DNA of 64,000 nt from Nitrogeniibacter mangrovi (GCF_010983895.1 NZ_CP048836.1:1302001-1366000), one strand, 5' to 3'. Counted from the first letter of the stretch, positions 36,952 to 46,485 are shown. Notes: generated by a model not told the origin, from the letters alone. A program made the numbers and translations.

Positions 36952-37164
36952 AAGGTCGGCGCAGCCCCCTCGGGGGGCAGCGAGCGGATGCGAACGTGGG
37001 GGCCGTGCGCGCCGTCCGCCGGGCCGCCCCAAGGTCGGCGCAGCCCCCTCGGGGGGCAGCGAGCGGATGCGAACGTGGGGGCCGTGCGCGCCGAGCGCCG
37101 GGCCGCCCCAAGGTCGGCGCAGCCCCCTCGGGGGGCAGCGAGCGGATGCGAGCGTGGGGGCCGT
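36952..37164. repeat. 79-bp tandem repeat, 2.7 copies
   Basis: Copies begin at 36952, 37031 and 37110 (the third is cut at 37164). Units are nearly identical; each has the stem-forming core GCCCCCTCGGGGGGC. It reads up to the pmbA stop codon at 37165. Small ORFs within it are artefacts of the repetition. Confidence 0.9.
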
Positions 37165-38505
37165 TTACTCCCCGCCCACCATCATCCGGTCGATGAGGAT
37201 GGAACCGGTCTGTCGGGCGCCGCGGTGGAGGACGTCGTTGCCGATGGCCTGGATGCCGAGGAACATGTCGCGCAGGTTGCCAGCGATGGTGATTTCCTGC
37301 ACCGGGTAGGCGATCTGGCCGTTTTCGACCCAAAAGCCGGCGGCACCGCGGGAGTAGTCGCCGGTCACGGTGTTGACGCCGTGACCGAGCAGTTCGGTGA
37401 CCACCAGGCCGCGGCCCATGCGACGCAGCAGGCCGTCGAAGTCGTCTTCACCCGGATGCAGGATCAGGTTGTGCGCACCGCCGGCATTGCCGGTGGTCTG
37501 CATGCCGAGCTTGCGGGCCGAGTAGGTGCTCAGGAAGTAGCCTTGCAGCATGCCGTCGACGATGACCTCGCGGTCGCGGGTCTGCACGCCGTCGTCGTCG
37601 AAGGGGCCGGAGCCGAAGCCTTTCTTCAGGTAGGCGCGTTCGGACAGGTTGACGATGGGCGAGAACACCTGTTGGCCGAGGCTGTCGAGCAGGAAGCTGG
37701 ATTTGCGGTACAGCGCGCCGCCACTGACGGCGCCGACGAAACTGCCGATGAGGCCGGCGGCGACCGGGGCTTCGAAGAGTACCGGCACTTCGGCGGTGCC
37801 CACCTGACGGGCGCCCAGGCGCGCCACCGCCCGTTCGGCGGCCTTGCGGCCGATGGCCTCGGCCGCCATCAGTTTGGTCGCGTCACGCTTGCTGTCGTAC
37901 CAGAACTCGCGCTGCATGGCATCGCCCTCGCCGGCGATCACCGAGCACGAGGTGGAGTGACGCGAGGTCGCATAGCCGCCCATGAAGCCGAGGCTGTTGG
38001 CGGAGACGAACTGGGATTCCTGGATCGACACGCCGGCCCCTTCGGAGTTGGTGATCAGGTCCGAGGTGTCGTAGGCCGCGGCCTCGCAGGCCTGGGCCAG
38101 TTCGATGGCCGACTCGACCGGCAGCTGCCAGGGGTGGTGCAGGTCCAGATCCGGAAACTCGGTGGCCATCAACGCTGGATCGGCGAGCCCGGCGCAGTCG
38201 TCCGCGGCGGTGAAGCGCGCGATCGACAGGGCGGCTTCGACGGTCTTCTCCAGCGCCTCGGGGGCAAAGTCCGAGGTGCTGGCGTAGCCGCGCTGCTGGC
38301 CCAGGTAGACAGTGACCCCGACCCCCTTGTCGCGGTTGTACTCGATGGTATCCACTTCGCCCTTGCGCACGCTCACGGAGGCGCCGAAGCCTTCGGAGAC
38401 GTCGGTCTCGCAGGCGCTGGCGCCCTTGGCCTTGGCATGCCTGAGAATATCGGCGGCGATCTGGCGCAGGTGCGCCTGCGTGTAGCTGAATCCTGGCTGG
38501 GACAT
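37165..38505 (-). CDS. pmbA: Metalloprotease subunit PmbA/TldE
   Basis: 446 aa, normal TldE length. Shows MSQPGFSYTQAHLRQIAADILRHAKAKGASACETDVSEGFGASVSVRKGEVDTIEY, the SGLYSRKLGM-like STYSARKLGMQTTGNAGGAHNL, and the C-terminal TGDYSRGAAGFWVENGQIAYPVQEITIAGNLRDM. TldD/TldE degrade antitoxins and mature peptides (for example microcin B17). Divergent from darP by 66 bp; the tandem repeat reaches its stop codon. Confidence 0.96.
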   Translation of the reverse strand: MSQPGFSYTQAHLRQIAADILRHAKAKGASACETDVSEGFGASVSVRKGEVDTIEYNRDKGVGVTVYLGQQRGYASTSDFAPEALEKTVEAALSIARFTAADDCAGLADPALMATEFPDLDLHHPWQLPVESAIELAQACEAAAYDTSDLITNSEGAGVSIQESQFVSANSLGFMGGYATSRHSTSCSVIAGEGDAMQREFWYDSKRDATKLMAAEAIGRKAAERAVARLGARQVGTAEVPVLFEAPVAAGLIGSFVGAVSGGALYRKSSFLLDSLGQQVFSPIVNLSERAYLKKGFGSGPFDDDGVQTRDREVIVDGMLQGYFLSTYSARKLGMQTTGNAGGAHNLILHPGEDDFDGLLRRMGRGLVVTELLGHGVNTVTGDYSRGAAGFWVENGQIAYPVQEITIAGNLRDMFLGIQAIGNDVLHRGARQTGSILIDRMMVGGE

Positions 38506-38571
38506 GAAATCTCTTGGGCTGGGGCGGTAAAGCTATAATCTTAACCCTTTCGCACCACGGCCCGAGGGCAA

Positions 38572-39108
38572 ATGAATCCGCATTCACCGGACGACCACGA
38601 CGACGAGGAGTTCGACGCCTACGACGGGCCGAGCAAGTCCCAGCGCAAGCGGGAGAGCCACGCCCTGCAGGATCTGGGCGCGGAGCTTGTCAGACTCAAC
38701 GCCGACCAGCTCGCCCGCATTCCGATGCCGGACGATCTGCTCGACGCGATCCGCGATCACCAGCGCTTCCGGAAGAACGAAGCGAAGCGCCGCCAGCTGC
38801 AATACATCGGCAAGCTCATGCGCAGCATCGATCCGGAACCGATCCAGGCCGCGCTCGATGCGCTCAAGGGGGTGTCGGCGGAGGAGGTGGCGCGCCAGCA
38901 CCGGCTCGAGCGACTGCGCGAGCGCCTGCTGGAGGACGAGGGTGTGCTGTTCGAGGTGGCGGAGTCCCATCCGGGCGCCGATCTGCAGCGATTGCGGGTG
39001 CTCCGGCGCAATGCACTCAAGGAACGGGAGGCGGGCAAGCCGCCCAGAGCCTATCGGGACATCTTCCGCGTGCTGCGCGATATCGACGAAGCCGGCAGCG
39101 GCGACTGA
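38572..39108 (+). CDS. darP: Ribosome-associated protein DarP (YjgA, DUF615)
   Basis: 178 aa. DUF615 signature: SKSQRKRESHALQDLGAELVRLNADQLARIPMPDDLLDAI and KNEAKRRQLQYIGKLMRSIDPEPI. It binds late 50S precursors. Start 38572 with an AT-rich promoter-like region just upstream (TATAATCTTAA at 38532-38542), giving a likely -10. Followed 16 bp later by mog, same strand. Confidence 0.94.
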   Translation: MNPHSPDDHDDEEFDAYDGPSKSQRKRESHALQDLGAELVRLNADQLARIPMPDDLLDAIRDHQRFRKNEAKRRQLQYIGKLMRSIDPEPIQAALDALKGVSAEEVARQHRLERLRERLLEDEGVLFEVAESHPGADLQRLRVLRRNALKEREAGKPPRAYRDIFRVLRDIDEAGSGD

Positions 39109-39124
39109 AACAAGGGGAGGAAAC

Positions 39125-39715
39125 ATGAGTGGCGATCTGATTCGCATCGGCCTGGTATCCATCAGCGACCGGGCCTCGAGTGGCGGTTACGAAGACGAGG
39201 GCATTCCGGCGCTCAAGAACTGGTTCGGCGGTGCGCTCACCTCGCCGTGGGAGGCCGTGGAACGGCTGATCCCCGACGAGCAGCCGATCATCGAGCAGAC
39301 CCTGATCGAGTTGTGCGACACGGCCGGCTGCGATCTGGTACTCACCACCGGCGGGACCGGACCGGCGCCGCGAGACGTGACCCCCGAGGCCACCGTGGCG
39401 GTGGCCGACAAGGTGATGCCGGGCTTTGGCGAGCAGATGCGCCAGATCAGTCTCAATTTCGTGCCCACCGCGATCCTCTCGCGTCAGGTGGCGGTCATCC
39501 GCGGCAAGACCCTCATCATCAATCTGCCCGGTCAGCCCAAGGCCATCCGCGAGACGCTCGAAGGTGCGCGCGACAAGGCCGGTGCGCTCATCGCCGAGGG
39601 CATCTTCGCGGCCGTGCCCTACTGTATCGATCTGATCGGCGGGCCCTACGTGGAAACCAACGAGGCAGTCACGCGGGCCTGGCGCCCCAAGCACGCCATC
39701 CGCAAGCCGGCCTGA
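39125..39715 (+). CDS. mog: Molybdopterin adenylyltransferase MogA
   Basis: 196 aa. MoaB/Mog fold: IRIGLVSISDRASSGGYEDEGIPALKNWF, the TTGGTGPAPRDVTPEAT loop, and AVIRGKTLIINLPGQPKAIRETL. Adenylates molybdopterin before molybdenum insertion. The ATG at 39125 is preceded by GGGGAGG 4 nt upstream; earlier in-frame ATGs fall inside darP. A bidirectional terminator follows and the next gene cluster, msrQP, encodes a molybdoenzyme. Confidence 0.95.
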   Translation: MSGDLIRIGLVSISDRASSGGYEDEGIPALKNWFGGALTSPWEAVERLIPDEQPIIEQTLIELCDTAGCDLVLTTGGTGPAPRDVTPEATVAVADKVMPGFGEQMRQISLNFVPTAILSRQVAVIRGKTLIINLPGQPKAIRETLEGARDKAGALIAEGIFAAVPYCIDLIGGPYVETNEAVTRAWRPKHAIRKPA

Positions 39716-39733
39716 CGGGCTGCGGCGCAGTGA

Positions 39734-39759
39734 AAAAGGCGTGCCGCGGCACGCCTTTT
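39734..39759. terminator. Bidirectional terminator between mog and msrQ
   Basis: AAAAGGCGTGCCG/CGGCACGCCTTTT, a perfect palindrome with A-run and T-run on either side, 18 bp after the mog stop and 2 bp from the msrQ stop. Confidence 0.93.
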
Positions 39760-39760
39760 C

Positions 39761-40477
39761 TTATTTCGGATGGATCGGGATGATTCGACCGTCGATCTTC
39801 GGTCCGCCCGGGGCGCGCGTCGCGTAGGCGCCGCCCAACTGGCGCTTGCGCTCCTCGTTGCGCCAGTGGGCGCGTACGCCCAGCAGGCCGGCGAGGATGA
39901 GCCCATAGAGGATCGGCTCGGTCAGATCCGCCTTCACCAGCCACCAGTAGTGCACCACGCCGAGGATGGCGATGGCGTACACCGACCGGTGCAGGGCTTG
40001 CCAGCGTTTGCCGCCCAGGCGTTTGATCATCCGGTTGGTGCTCGTGACCGCCAGCGGGATCAGCAGCACGAAGGCGGCGAAACCGACGGTAATGTACGGG
40101 CGCTTGAGCACGTCGAGCACGATCGCCCAGCCGTCGAAGAACTGGTCCAGCACCACATAGGTGAGGAAGTGCAGGGTGGCGTAGAAAAAGGCGTACAGGC
40201 CCAGCATGCGCCGCAGCCGGATCAGCCAGTGCCAGCCGGTCAGGCGCCGCAGGGGCGTCACCGCGAGCGTGATGAGCAGGAAGCGCAGGGTCCAGTCGCC
40301 GGTGGCGTGGGTGATGGTCTCGATCGGGTTGGCGCCCAGATCGTCATGGAAGAAGCGCGCCACCAGCAGGCTCAGCGGCACCAGGCAGACGATGAACAGC
40401 ACCGACTTGACGATGCGGATGTGCGTAGGCGACAGCATGCGCAGGCCGCCGTGACGGGGTTGGGTTGCGGTGTTCAT
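39761..40477 (-). CDS. msrQ: Haem-binding electron donor MsrQ
   Basis: 238-aa inner-membrane b-type cytochrome feeding electrons from the quinone pool to MsrP. Six-helix ferric-reductase-like domain with conserved His: TGWHWLIRLRRMLGLYAFFYATLHFLTYVVLDQ and GKRWQALHRSVYAIAILGVVHYWW. The start is taken at 40477 (MNTATQPRHGGLRM); the longer frame extends into msrP and is rejected. It lies 4 bp after the msrP stop. Confidence 0.94.
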   Translation of the reverse strand: MNTATQPRHGGLRMLSPTHIRIVKSVLFIVCLVPLSLLVARFFHDDLGANPIETITHATGDWTLRFLLITLAVTPLRRLTGWHWLIRLRRMLGLYAFFYATLHFLTYVVLDQFFDGWAIVLDVLKRPYITVGFAAFVLLIPLAVTSTNRMIKRLGGKRWQALHRSVYAIAILGVVHYWWLVKADLTEPILYGLILAGLLGVRAHWRNEERKRQLGGAYATRAPGGPKIDGRIIPIHPK

Positions 40478-40481
40478 GGGC

Positions 40482-41420
40482 TCAGAAGTTGGCGCGCAGG
40501 TCCATGCCAGCATACAGCGAGGCGACCTGGTCGGCATAGCCGTTGAAGGGCAAGGTCGGGCGCTTGAAGAAATCGCCGATGCGGCGCTCCTTGGCCTGGC
40601 TCCAGCGCGGGTGATCGACCTTCGGGTTCACGTTGGAGTAGAAGCCGTATTCGTTCGGTGCCGCATCGTTCCATGCGGTGTGGGGCTGCTTGTCGGTGAG
40701 GCGGATGCGCACGATCGACTTGGCGCTCTTGAAGCCGTACTTCCACGGCACCACCAGACGCAGCGGCGCGCCGTTCTGGTTCGGCAGCTCGTCGCCATAC
40801 AGGCCCACCGCCATCAGAGTCAGCGGATGCATGGCCTCGTCCAGGCGCAGCCCCTCGGTGTAGGGCCAGTGCAGGATCGGCAGGCGGGTCATGATCTTCG
40901 GGTCGTAGAGGGAGGTGAATTCCACGTACTTCGCGCTGCCCAGCGGATCGACCTGCTTGAGCAGGGCCGAGAGCGGAAAACCCACCCAGGGGATGACCAT
41001 GGACCACGCCTCCACGCAACGCAGCCGGTAGATGCGCTCCTCGAGCGGGGCCAGCTTGATGATCTCGTCGATGTCGAAGGTGCGCGGCTTGCCCACCAGC
41101 CCGTCCACCGTCACCGTCCACGGCCGGGTCTTCATCACGCCGGCGTTTTCCGCCGGGTCGGACTTGTCGGTGCCGAACTCGTAGAAGTTGTTGTAGCTGG
41201 TCGCGTCCTTGCGGGGCGTGAGCGCCTCCATGGTGCTCAGCGGGCTCTTGAGGAACGGGCCGGGCAGTTGTGACTCGGCCGCGAGCAACCGCCCCGGGCG
41301 GGCCAGGGTGAGGCCGGCCGCGCCCAGGCCGGCGAGCTTCAGAAACTCGCGGCGGCGCGCGTACAGCTCGGGGGCGGTGATCTCGGAAGGGCGGATATCG
41401 TCGGGGCGTTTGATGAGCAT
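40482..41420 (-). CDS. msrP: Periplasmic methionine sulfoxide reductase MsrP (molybdoenzyme)
   Basis: 312 aa. Twin-arginine signal [19 protein letters not shown] (about 23-41), then the sulfite-oxidase fold with the Mo-ligating Cys in [20 protein letters not shown]. The tail ends [19 protein letters not shown]. It repairs oxidised methionine in envelope proteins. The ATG at 41420 follows the family N-terminus [26 protein letters not shown]; an upstream ATG at 41450 is weaker. It lies next to mog, which serves its cofactor. Confidence 0.95.
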   Translation of the reverse strand: MLIKRPDDIRPSEITAPELYARRREFLKLAGLGAAGLTLARPGRLLAAESQLPGPFLKSPLSTMEALTPRKDATSYNNFYEFGTDKSDPAENAGVMKTRPWTVTVDGLVGKPRTFDIDEIIKLAPLEERIYRLRCVEAWSMVIPWVGFPLSALLKQVDPLGSAKYVEFTSLYDPKIMTRLPILHWPYTEGLRLDEAMHPLTLMAVGLYGDELPNQNGAPLRLVVPWKYGFKSAKSIVRIRLTDKQPHTAWNDAAPNEYGFYSNVNPKVDHPRWSQAKERRIGDFFKRPTLPFNGYADQVASLYAGMDLRANF

Positions 41421-41699
41421 GTCGGTTCTCGTTCGGGTGGCTTCCCCCATTGGACCGATCGGGCCCGCGCTTTCTTACACACGGGGGCCGATCATGTTCG
41501 CAATCGGGGTTGCAGGGTTGACCGGTCGCGCCGGGCATCGTTCGGCCGTGGGAGGTCGCCGTCCCACGGGGGGTGAGGATCGCACGGACGACCCGGTTGC
41601 CCGTCATCGGGTTTCGCAATCGGCGCGACAGCGACAATCAATGGGGGATTGGGCTACACTTGAGCGCTTGTTTTTACACCAGTTTTTTCAGGAAGCCCG
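41421..41699. other. 279-bp divergent msrP/aroG intergenic region
   Basis: Contains no gene. Upstream of aroG the stretch around 41652-41690 is AT-richer (GGCTACACTTGAG, then TTTTTACACC and TTTTTTCAGGAAG), with a TACACT box near 41653 as a possible -10 and AGGAAG as the aroG ribosome binding site. No attenuator could be identified. Confidence 0.45.
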
Positions 41700-42776
41700 A
41701 TGCCCGAGTCCCTCAAACCCATCGACGACGTCCGTATCAAGGAGATCAAGGAACTGGCCCCGCCGGCCCATGTCCTGCGCGAATTTCCGGCCACCGAGAC
41801 GGCCGCCGCCACGGCGTGGGAAACCCGTCGGAACCTGCACCGGATCCTGCACGGCATGGACGACCGGCTGCTCGTCATCATCGGCCCGTGCTCCATCCAC
41901 GACTACGACGCCGCGATGGAATACGCCCGCCTGCTCAAGGACGAGGCCGACCGGCTCAAGGACGACCTGGTCATCGTCATGCGCGTCTACTTCGAAAAGC
42001 CGCGCACCACGGTGGGCTGGAAGGGGCTCATCAACGATCCCTACCTGGACGGCAGCTTCAAGATCAACGAAGGCCTGCGCCTGGCGCGCAAGCTGCTGTG
42101 GGAAATCAACGAACTCGGCCTGCCCGCCGGCACCGAGTTCCTCGACATGATCACCCCGCAGTACGTGGCCGACCTCATCAGCTGGGGCGCCATCGGCGCG
42201 CGCACCACGGAAAGCCAGGTGCACCGCGAGCTGGCGTCCGGCCTGTCCTGCCCGGTGGGTTTCAAGAACGGCACCGACGGCAACATCAAGATCGCCGTGG
42301 ACGCCATCAAGGCCGCCCAATCGCCGCACCACTTCCTCTCGGTGACCAAGGCCGGGCACTCGGCCATCGTGTCCACCAGCGGCAACGAGGACTGCCACGT
42401 GATCCTGCGTGGCGGCAAGAGCACCAACTTCGACGCCGAGAGCGTGGACGCCGCCTGCAAGGAGCTGGCTGCCAGTTCGGTGCCGGCACGGGTGATGATC
42501 GACTTCTCCCATGCCAACAGCCGCAAGCAGCACCGGCTGCAGATCGAGGTGGCCAACGACGTGGCCGGCCAGATGAGCGCCGGTGACGATCGCATCATCG
42601 GCGTGATGATCGAGTCCCACCTCAAGGAAGGCCGCCAGGACCTCAAGCCCGGCTGCGAGCTCGAATACGGCAAGAGCATCACCGACGCCTGCATCGGCTG
42701 GGACGACAGCGTGCAGGTGCTCGAGACCCTGGCCGAGGCGGTGCGCAACCGCCGGGTGCAGAAAGCCAGCGCCTGA
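41700..42776 (+). CDS. aroG: 3-deoxy-7-phosphoheptulonate synthase (DAHP synthase, type I-alpha)
   Basis: 358 aa, usual length. Condenses phosphoenolpyruvate and erythrose 4-phosphate as the first shikimate step. Motifs: LVIIGPCSIHDYDAAMEYARLL (metal Cys), RVYFEKPRTTVGWKGLINDP, GARTTESQVHRELASGLSCPVGFKNGTDGN, and the end CIGWDDSVQVLETLAEAVRNRR. AGGAAG precedes the ATG. Which aromatic amino acid inhibits it cannot be read here. Confidence 0.96.
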   Translation: MPESLKPIDDVRIKEIKELAPPAHVLREFPATETAAATAWETRRNLHRILHGMDDRLLVIIGPCSIHDYDAAMEYARLLKDEADRLKDDLVIVMRVYFEKPRTTVGWKGLINDPYLDGSFKINEGLRLARKLLWEINELGLPAGTEFLDMITPQYVADLISWGAIGARTTESQVHRELASGLSCPVGFKNGTDGNIKIAVDAIKAAQSPHHFLSVTKAGHSAIVSTSGNEDCHVILRGGKSTNFDAESVDAACKELAASSVPARVMIDFSHANSRKQHRLQIEVANDVAGQMSAGDDRIIGVMIESHLKEGRQDLKPGCELEYGKSITDACIGWDDSVQVLETLAEAVRNRRVQKASA

Positions 42777-42779
42777 GCC

Positions 42780-42840
42780 GCGAGCTTGTGACCCGTCCTG
42801 ACTAGGTGTCAACGCTATTTAGGACAGGTCACGGACGCTC
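42780..42840. mobile_element. Possible insertion-sequence end relic
   Basis: Directly after aroG the bases GTCCTGACTAGGTGTC and AACGCTATTTAGGACAGGTC contain an inverted pair GTCCT/AGGAC and resemble terminal repeats of IS21-like elements. No transposase is present. It marks the left edge of a lower-GC segment. Low certainty. Confidence 0.25.
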
Positions 42841-42896
42841 TGATACGGGTTCGATCGGGCGTCGCTGAAAACGTCGCCCGCCCGGATGGCCCCTGG

Positions 42897-43724
42897 CTAG
42901 GGTGAGTCATTGCTCGCCTGGCCATCGTCGTGAGCGGCATGCCCGCTCAGGCCTGCGGTGATTGCCGGGACAGGCCCTGCATCGACACCACGTTCACGGA
43001 GCTGACGAACAATCGACGCCGCGATGGCACCAATACCTCTTCTGAAACCTTCGATCAGATCGGTTTGGTGTTCCACCGCTTCGCCAAAAGATCCATAGGC
43101 ATACTTTGGATCCGCGGGGATTTCCTCGTCATTGTGTTCGTCGGCGTCGACACCGTACTCAATCGACTGCGAGAAGACTTCCGACTGATCGATTCGACCG
43201 AGCAGCTCGACATCCACGTTCAAACGCGGCATGAACTTGGTGGACGTCACGCCCGAGTAGATCCCCATTTCATCCAGTTCCACGACAAGAAAGGCGTCCG
43301 CATCCGTTTGGATGGCATCAAAGAGAATGTCGGATGGATCCTCAAGATCACGGGGCACCGTGCGGAGATATTCGATTGAATAGCCCTTGTCCCGCAGTTC
43401 TGCGAGCAGTGCGTTTGTCAGCTCGTCTCCGGGCAGAAACGCCTGGTTCCGGAAAACCTGTTCGAGGAATTGGCCGCGGTTGGCGTTGATGTGCCGCTGT
43501 GCTATCCAGCCAACGGCACCGAGCAAGGGAAGTGGGCCGCCCCGATTCTCCGCGGTGAGTTCGACAGGATTCAGTACGCGAATCAACGCAATCTTGTGGA
43601 TGGCGGCGGGGGAGAGGGGCTGTTCTTCCTCTGCGACGTCCTTGCTGGGATTCGACGTGCACGCAGCCATGACGATCGAGCACATGGCGATGGCACCGAG
43701 GCGCCTGAGAAATGGAATATGCAT
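42897..43724 (-). CDS. Lipoprotein of unknown function, low GC
   Basis: 275 aa. Lipobox AIAMCSIVMAAC (Cys22) gives a lipidated periplasmic or outer-membrane protein. The middle, about 110-175, has LFDAIQTDADAFLVVELDEMGIYSGVTSTKFMPRLNVDVELLGRIDQSEVFS, reminiscent of the TolB/GNA1162-type beta folds, but no family is recognised. Base composition is visibly lower in GC (near 55%) than the neighbours (near 70%), and codon use differs, suggesting recent acquisition. The ATG at 43724 follows no strong site. Confidence 0.75.
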   Translation of the reverse strand: MHIPFLRRLGAIAMCSIVMAACTSNPSKDVAEEEQPLSPAAIHKIALIRVLNPVELTAENRGGPLPLLGAVGWIAQRHINANRGQFLEQVFRNQAFLPGDELTNALLAELRDKGYSIEYLRTVPRDLEDPSDILFDAIQTDADAFLVVELDEMGIYSGVTSTKFMPRLNVDVELLGRIDQSEVFSQSIEYGVDADEHNDEEIPADPKYAYGSFGEAVEHQTDLIEGFRRGIGAIAASIVRQLRERGVDAGPVPAITAGLSGHAAHDDGQASNDSP

Positions 43725-43908
43725 GATGTCGTACGTGGTGAATGTTTCACGGGTCGGGTTCGTCTTCGTTGCAGACTAGAACATAAAGCGGCGTTCTTGG
43801 ATATGCAGTAATCCCACCCGTTGCAGTCGATGGAAGGGTTGCGCACTCCGCGCGCGTGATCTGGAACGCACGGGGTTGAGGTAGAACGCATCGGGTGTTG
43901 TGGCCGGA

Positions 43909-45252
43909 TCAACGCGCTGTGGCGGACCGGTCCGGTCGTAGCACCTTCCGGTGAGTGCGTTCCCCGCCAGTCGCGATGTTCGCCAGCCGCGCCGGCGTTG
44001 CCACGCCCCTGCGCACGATCATGCGGTCGCCGTGCACGGCGACCCGCAGTTCCGGGTCGTCGCTGCGCAACGTGACCGCCCGTCCGGCCTGCCAGTCGGC
44101 CACGGAGCCGGTCTCGAAGCGCAGCTGGCCGCGCTGGAGGCGGTTCAGGGAATCGAGCAGCGCCACGAACCGGATCCGGCCGTCGCCGGTCGGGGTCAGT
44201 CTGACGCCGTCCCAGGCCAGGTCACCCCGTCCCGTCACCACCCGACCGGCCACGGTGTGCGTGCCGTGCATCAGGCGCTCTTCCATGAGCGTGCGTGCCG
44301 AGTGCAGGCGGAACAGGCCGGGTGCGATGCGGACGAATTCCATGCGGCTGTCGAGCTGCTGGATCTGCCGACTCAGTCCGTCGTCCGGCAGCAGGCCGAG
44401 CTGATCGAGGCGCTGGTACCCGTCGGCGGCATCCTTGGCCTTGCCGAACAGTTCCAGCGCCGGATCGTCCCGGGCGCTCAGGTCGATCAGCGGGGTGCCA
44501 TCCGCGAGGACCCCCGGGGACTCGCGCAGCGCCGGCTTGGCCGCTTCGACGGCCTCGGGCACCGCGCCCTTGAAGGTCTTGACTGCGGCGGGGCCGGCGT
44601 TGTCGGCGAACTTGGCCAGCGGGATCAGGATCACGAACGCGAGAACGATGAATCCCTTGGCGATCTTTCCGGCCCGTGGCATGGCCGCCGCTGGCGGCCC
44701 ACGCCTGAGCCACACACCGAGCAGTACGAGCGGCGCCGCGAGGATGAGCAGCCCGGCCATGACCGCCACCGGATCAGCCGGCAGGCGCGCGTCGTCGAGG
44801 CAGGCGCGGGTGCCGAGCCGGTTCGTCGGATCGACCCGGGCGAGCGCACGTCGCGCCTGCCGGTGGCATTCGGTGGACTGTCGTCCGGTGACGGCGATGC
44901 GGATGCCGTCGTCGACCCGGTCCGGCGGCTCGAGGCGCTCGGCGAGCCGGTCGGCCGGCAACCGGAGCAGGGCGCGCGGGTAGGCATCGTCCGCCAGCGG
45001 GCGTGCGGCGGAAAACAGGGGGATGAGGTAATGCCCGTCGATCGCCCGGATGCGCCAGCGGCCGTCGGGCGCAAGCTGCGCGTGGGCCAACGACAGGTAG
45101 AGATCGTCGTCGAGCGCGGCGGGCGGGGCCGTCGGCCAGTCGGCCAGTTCGGCGTAGACGGCGCGGCGGGTGTCGAGCAGGGCCGACACCGACACCAGGG
45201 CAAACAGCACCGCCGTGAGGATCAGGAGGGCGAGGCCGATGAATCGTCGCAT
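43909..45252 (-). CDS. Uncharacterised membrane protein
   Basis: 447 aa with three hydrophobic segments: about 5-25 (LALLILTAVLFALVSVSALL), 165-182 (AVMAGLLILAAPLVLLGVWL) and 201-217 (FIVLAFVILIPLAKFA). The regions between (about 26-160 and 218-447) are hydrophilic; no family recognised. GC content is high, like the genome. It lies beside the low-GC lipoprotein gene, same strand, 184 bp apart, and upstream of it (to the right) is the fba terminator. Confidence 0.7.
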   Translation of the reverse strand: MRRFIGLALLILTAVLFALVSVSALLDTRRAVYAELADWPTAPPAALDDDLYLSLAHAQLAPDGRWRIRAIDGHYLIPLFSAARPLADDAYPRALLRLPADRLAERLEPPDRVDDGIRIAVTGRQSTECHRQARRALARVDPTNRLGTRACLDDARLPADPVAVMAGLLILAAPLVLLGVWLRRGPPAAAMPRAGKIAKGFIVLAFVILIPLAKFADNAGPAAVKTFKGAVPEAVEAAKPALRESPGVLADGTPLIDLSARDDPALELFGKAKDAADGYQRLDQLGLLPDDGLSRQIQQLDSRMEFVRIAPGLFRLHSARTLMEERLMHGTHTVAGRVVTGRGDLAWDGVRLTPTGDGRIRFVALLDSLNRLQRGQLRFETGSVADWQAGRAVTLRSDDPELRVAVHGDRMIVRRGVATPARLANIATGGERTHRKVLRPDRSATAR

Positions 45253-45320
45253 GCCGGTCTCCGTGCGTGCTTCGTTTCAAGGACAGGAGCATAGCGGCTC
45301 GGGGCGGTTTTGCCGAGGGC

Positions 45321-45345
45321 AAAAAAAGCCCGCCACGAGGGCGGG
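45321..45345 (-). terminator. Rho-independent terminator of the cbb operon
   Basis: On the minus strand CCCGCC-CTCGT-GGCGGG then seven T (45329-45345 stem, 45321-45327 T-run). It lies 70 bp past the fba stop and closes the Calvin operon. Confidence 0.9.
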
Positions 45346-45416
45346 TCGGAAACAACGGCCTGGGCGCCGGGATCGGGACGAGTCTTGCGCTGTGGCCGGG
45401 TCAATGCTCCAAATCG

Positions 45417-46460
45417 TTACTTGCCCGCGTACTGGCGGGCGAGGGCCTCGAGCGGCAGCGGGCGGATGCGGCTGGCGTGGCCGGCCGAGCCGAAGGCCTC
45501 GAAGCGGGCCTGGCAGATGTCGCGGGCGGCGTCGCGGGCGGCCTTGAAGAACTTGCGCGGATCGAATTCGGCCTTCTTTTCCACCGCGAGGCGGCGCATG
45601 GCGCCGGTCATGGCCAGGCGCAGGTCGGTGTCGATGTTGACCTTGCGCACGCCGCTCTTGATGCCTTCGACGATGGCTTCGACCGGCACGCCGTAGGTTT
45701 CGCCGATCTCGCCGCCGAACTCGCGGATGATGGCGAGCCACTCCTGCGGCACGCTGGAGGAGCCGTGCATCACCAGGTGGGTGTCGGGGATCCGCGCATG
45801 GATGGCGCGGATGCGGTCGATGGCGAGGATGTCGCCGGTGGGCGGGCGGGTGAACTTGTAGGCGCCGTGGCTGGTGCCGATGGCCACCGCGAGGGCGTCG
45901 ACACCGGTGGCGGCGACGAAGTCGGCGGCTTCGGACGGATCGGTGAGCAGCTGGTCGTGGGCCAGCGTGCCTTCGGCGCCGACACCGTCTTCCTCGCCGG
46001 CCTGGCCGGTTTCCAGCGAGCCGAGGCAGCCCAGCTCGCCCTCCACGCTCACGCCCACGGCATGGGCCATCTCGACCACCTTGCGGGTGACCTCGACGTT
46101 GTAGTCGTAGCTGGCGGGCGTTTTCATGTCCTCGCGCAGGGAGCCGTCCATCATCACGCTGGTGAAGCCCGAGCGGATGGACTGCTGGCAGATGGCCGGG
46201 CTGGCGCCGTGGTCCTGGTGCATGCACACGGGAATCTGCGGGTGCTGCTCGACTGCCGCCTCCACCATCTTGCGCAGATAGGGCTCGCCGGCGTAGCCGC
46301 GGGCGCCGGCACTGGCCTGGAGGATCACCGGGCTGTCGGTCGCCTCGGCGGCGGCCATGATGGCCTGGATCTGTTCCATGTTGTTGATGTTGAAGGCCGG
46401 CACGCCGTAGCCGTGCTCGGCGGCGTGGTCCAGCAGTTGGCGTAGTGCAATCATGGCCAT
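45417..46460 (-). CDS. cbbA: Class II fructose-bisphosphate aldolase, Calvin-cycle type
   Basis: 347 aa zinc aldolase that also makes sedoheptulose bisphosphate in the Calvin cycle. Marks: [29 protein letters not shown], zinc ligand in [28 protein letters not shown] (the Calvin-type loop), [15 protein letters not shown], and [12 protein letters not shown]. 25 bp after tkt; last gene of the operon. Confidence 0.95.
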   Translation of the reverse strand: MAMIALRQLLDHAAEHGYGVPAFNINNMEQIQAIMAAAEATDSPVILQASAGARGYAGEPYLRKMVEAAVEQHPQIPVCMHQDHGASPAICQQSIRSGFTSVMMDGSLREDMKTPASYDYNVEVTRKVVEMAHAVGVSVEGELGCLGSLETGQAGEEDGVGAEGTLAHDQLLTDPSEAADFVAATGVDALAVAIGTSHGAYKFTRPPTGDILAIDRIRAIHARIPDTHLVMHGSSSVPQEWLAIIREFGGEIGETYGVPVEAIVEGIKSGVRKVNIDTDLRLAMTGAMRRLAVEKKAEFDPRKFFKAARDAARDICQARFEAFGSAGHASRIRPLPLEALARQYAGK

Positions 46461-46485
46461 GGGGGATTCTCCTGGGATGGGGTGT

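Noticed and set aside
36952-37164. Tandem repeat considered as a CRISPR array
   Set aside because: Copies are contiguous with no unique spacers and the unit is 79 bp; no cas genes are near.
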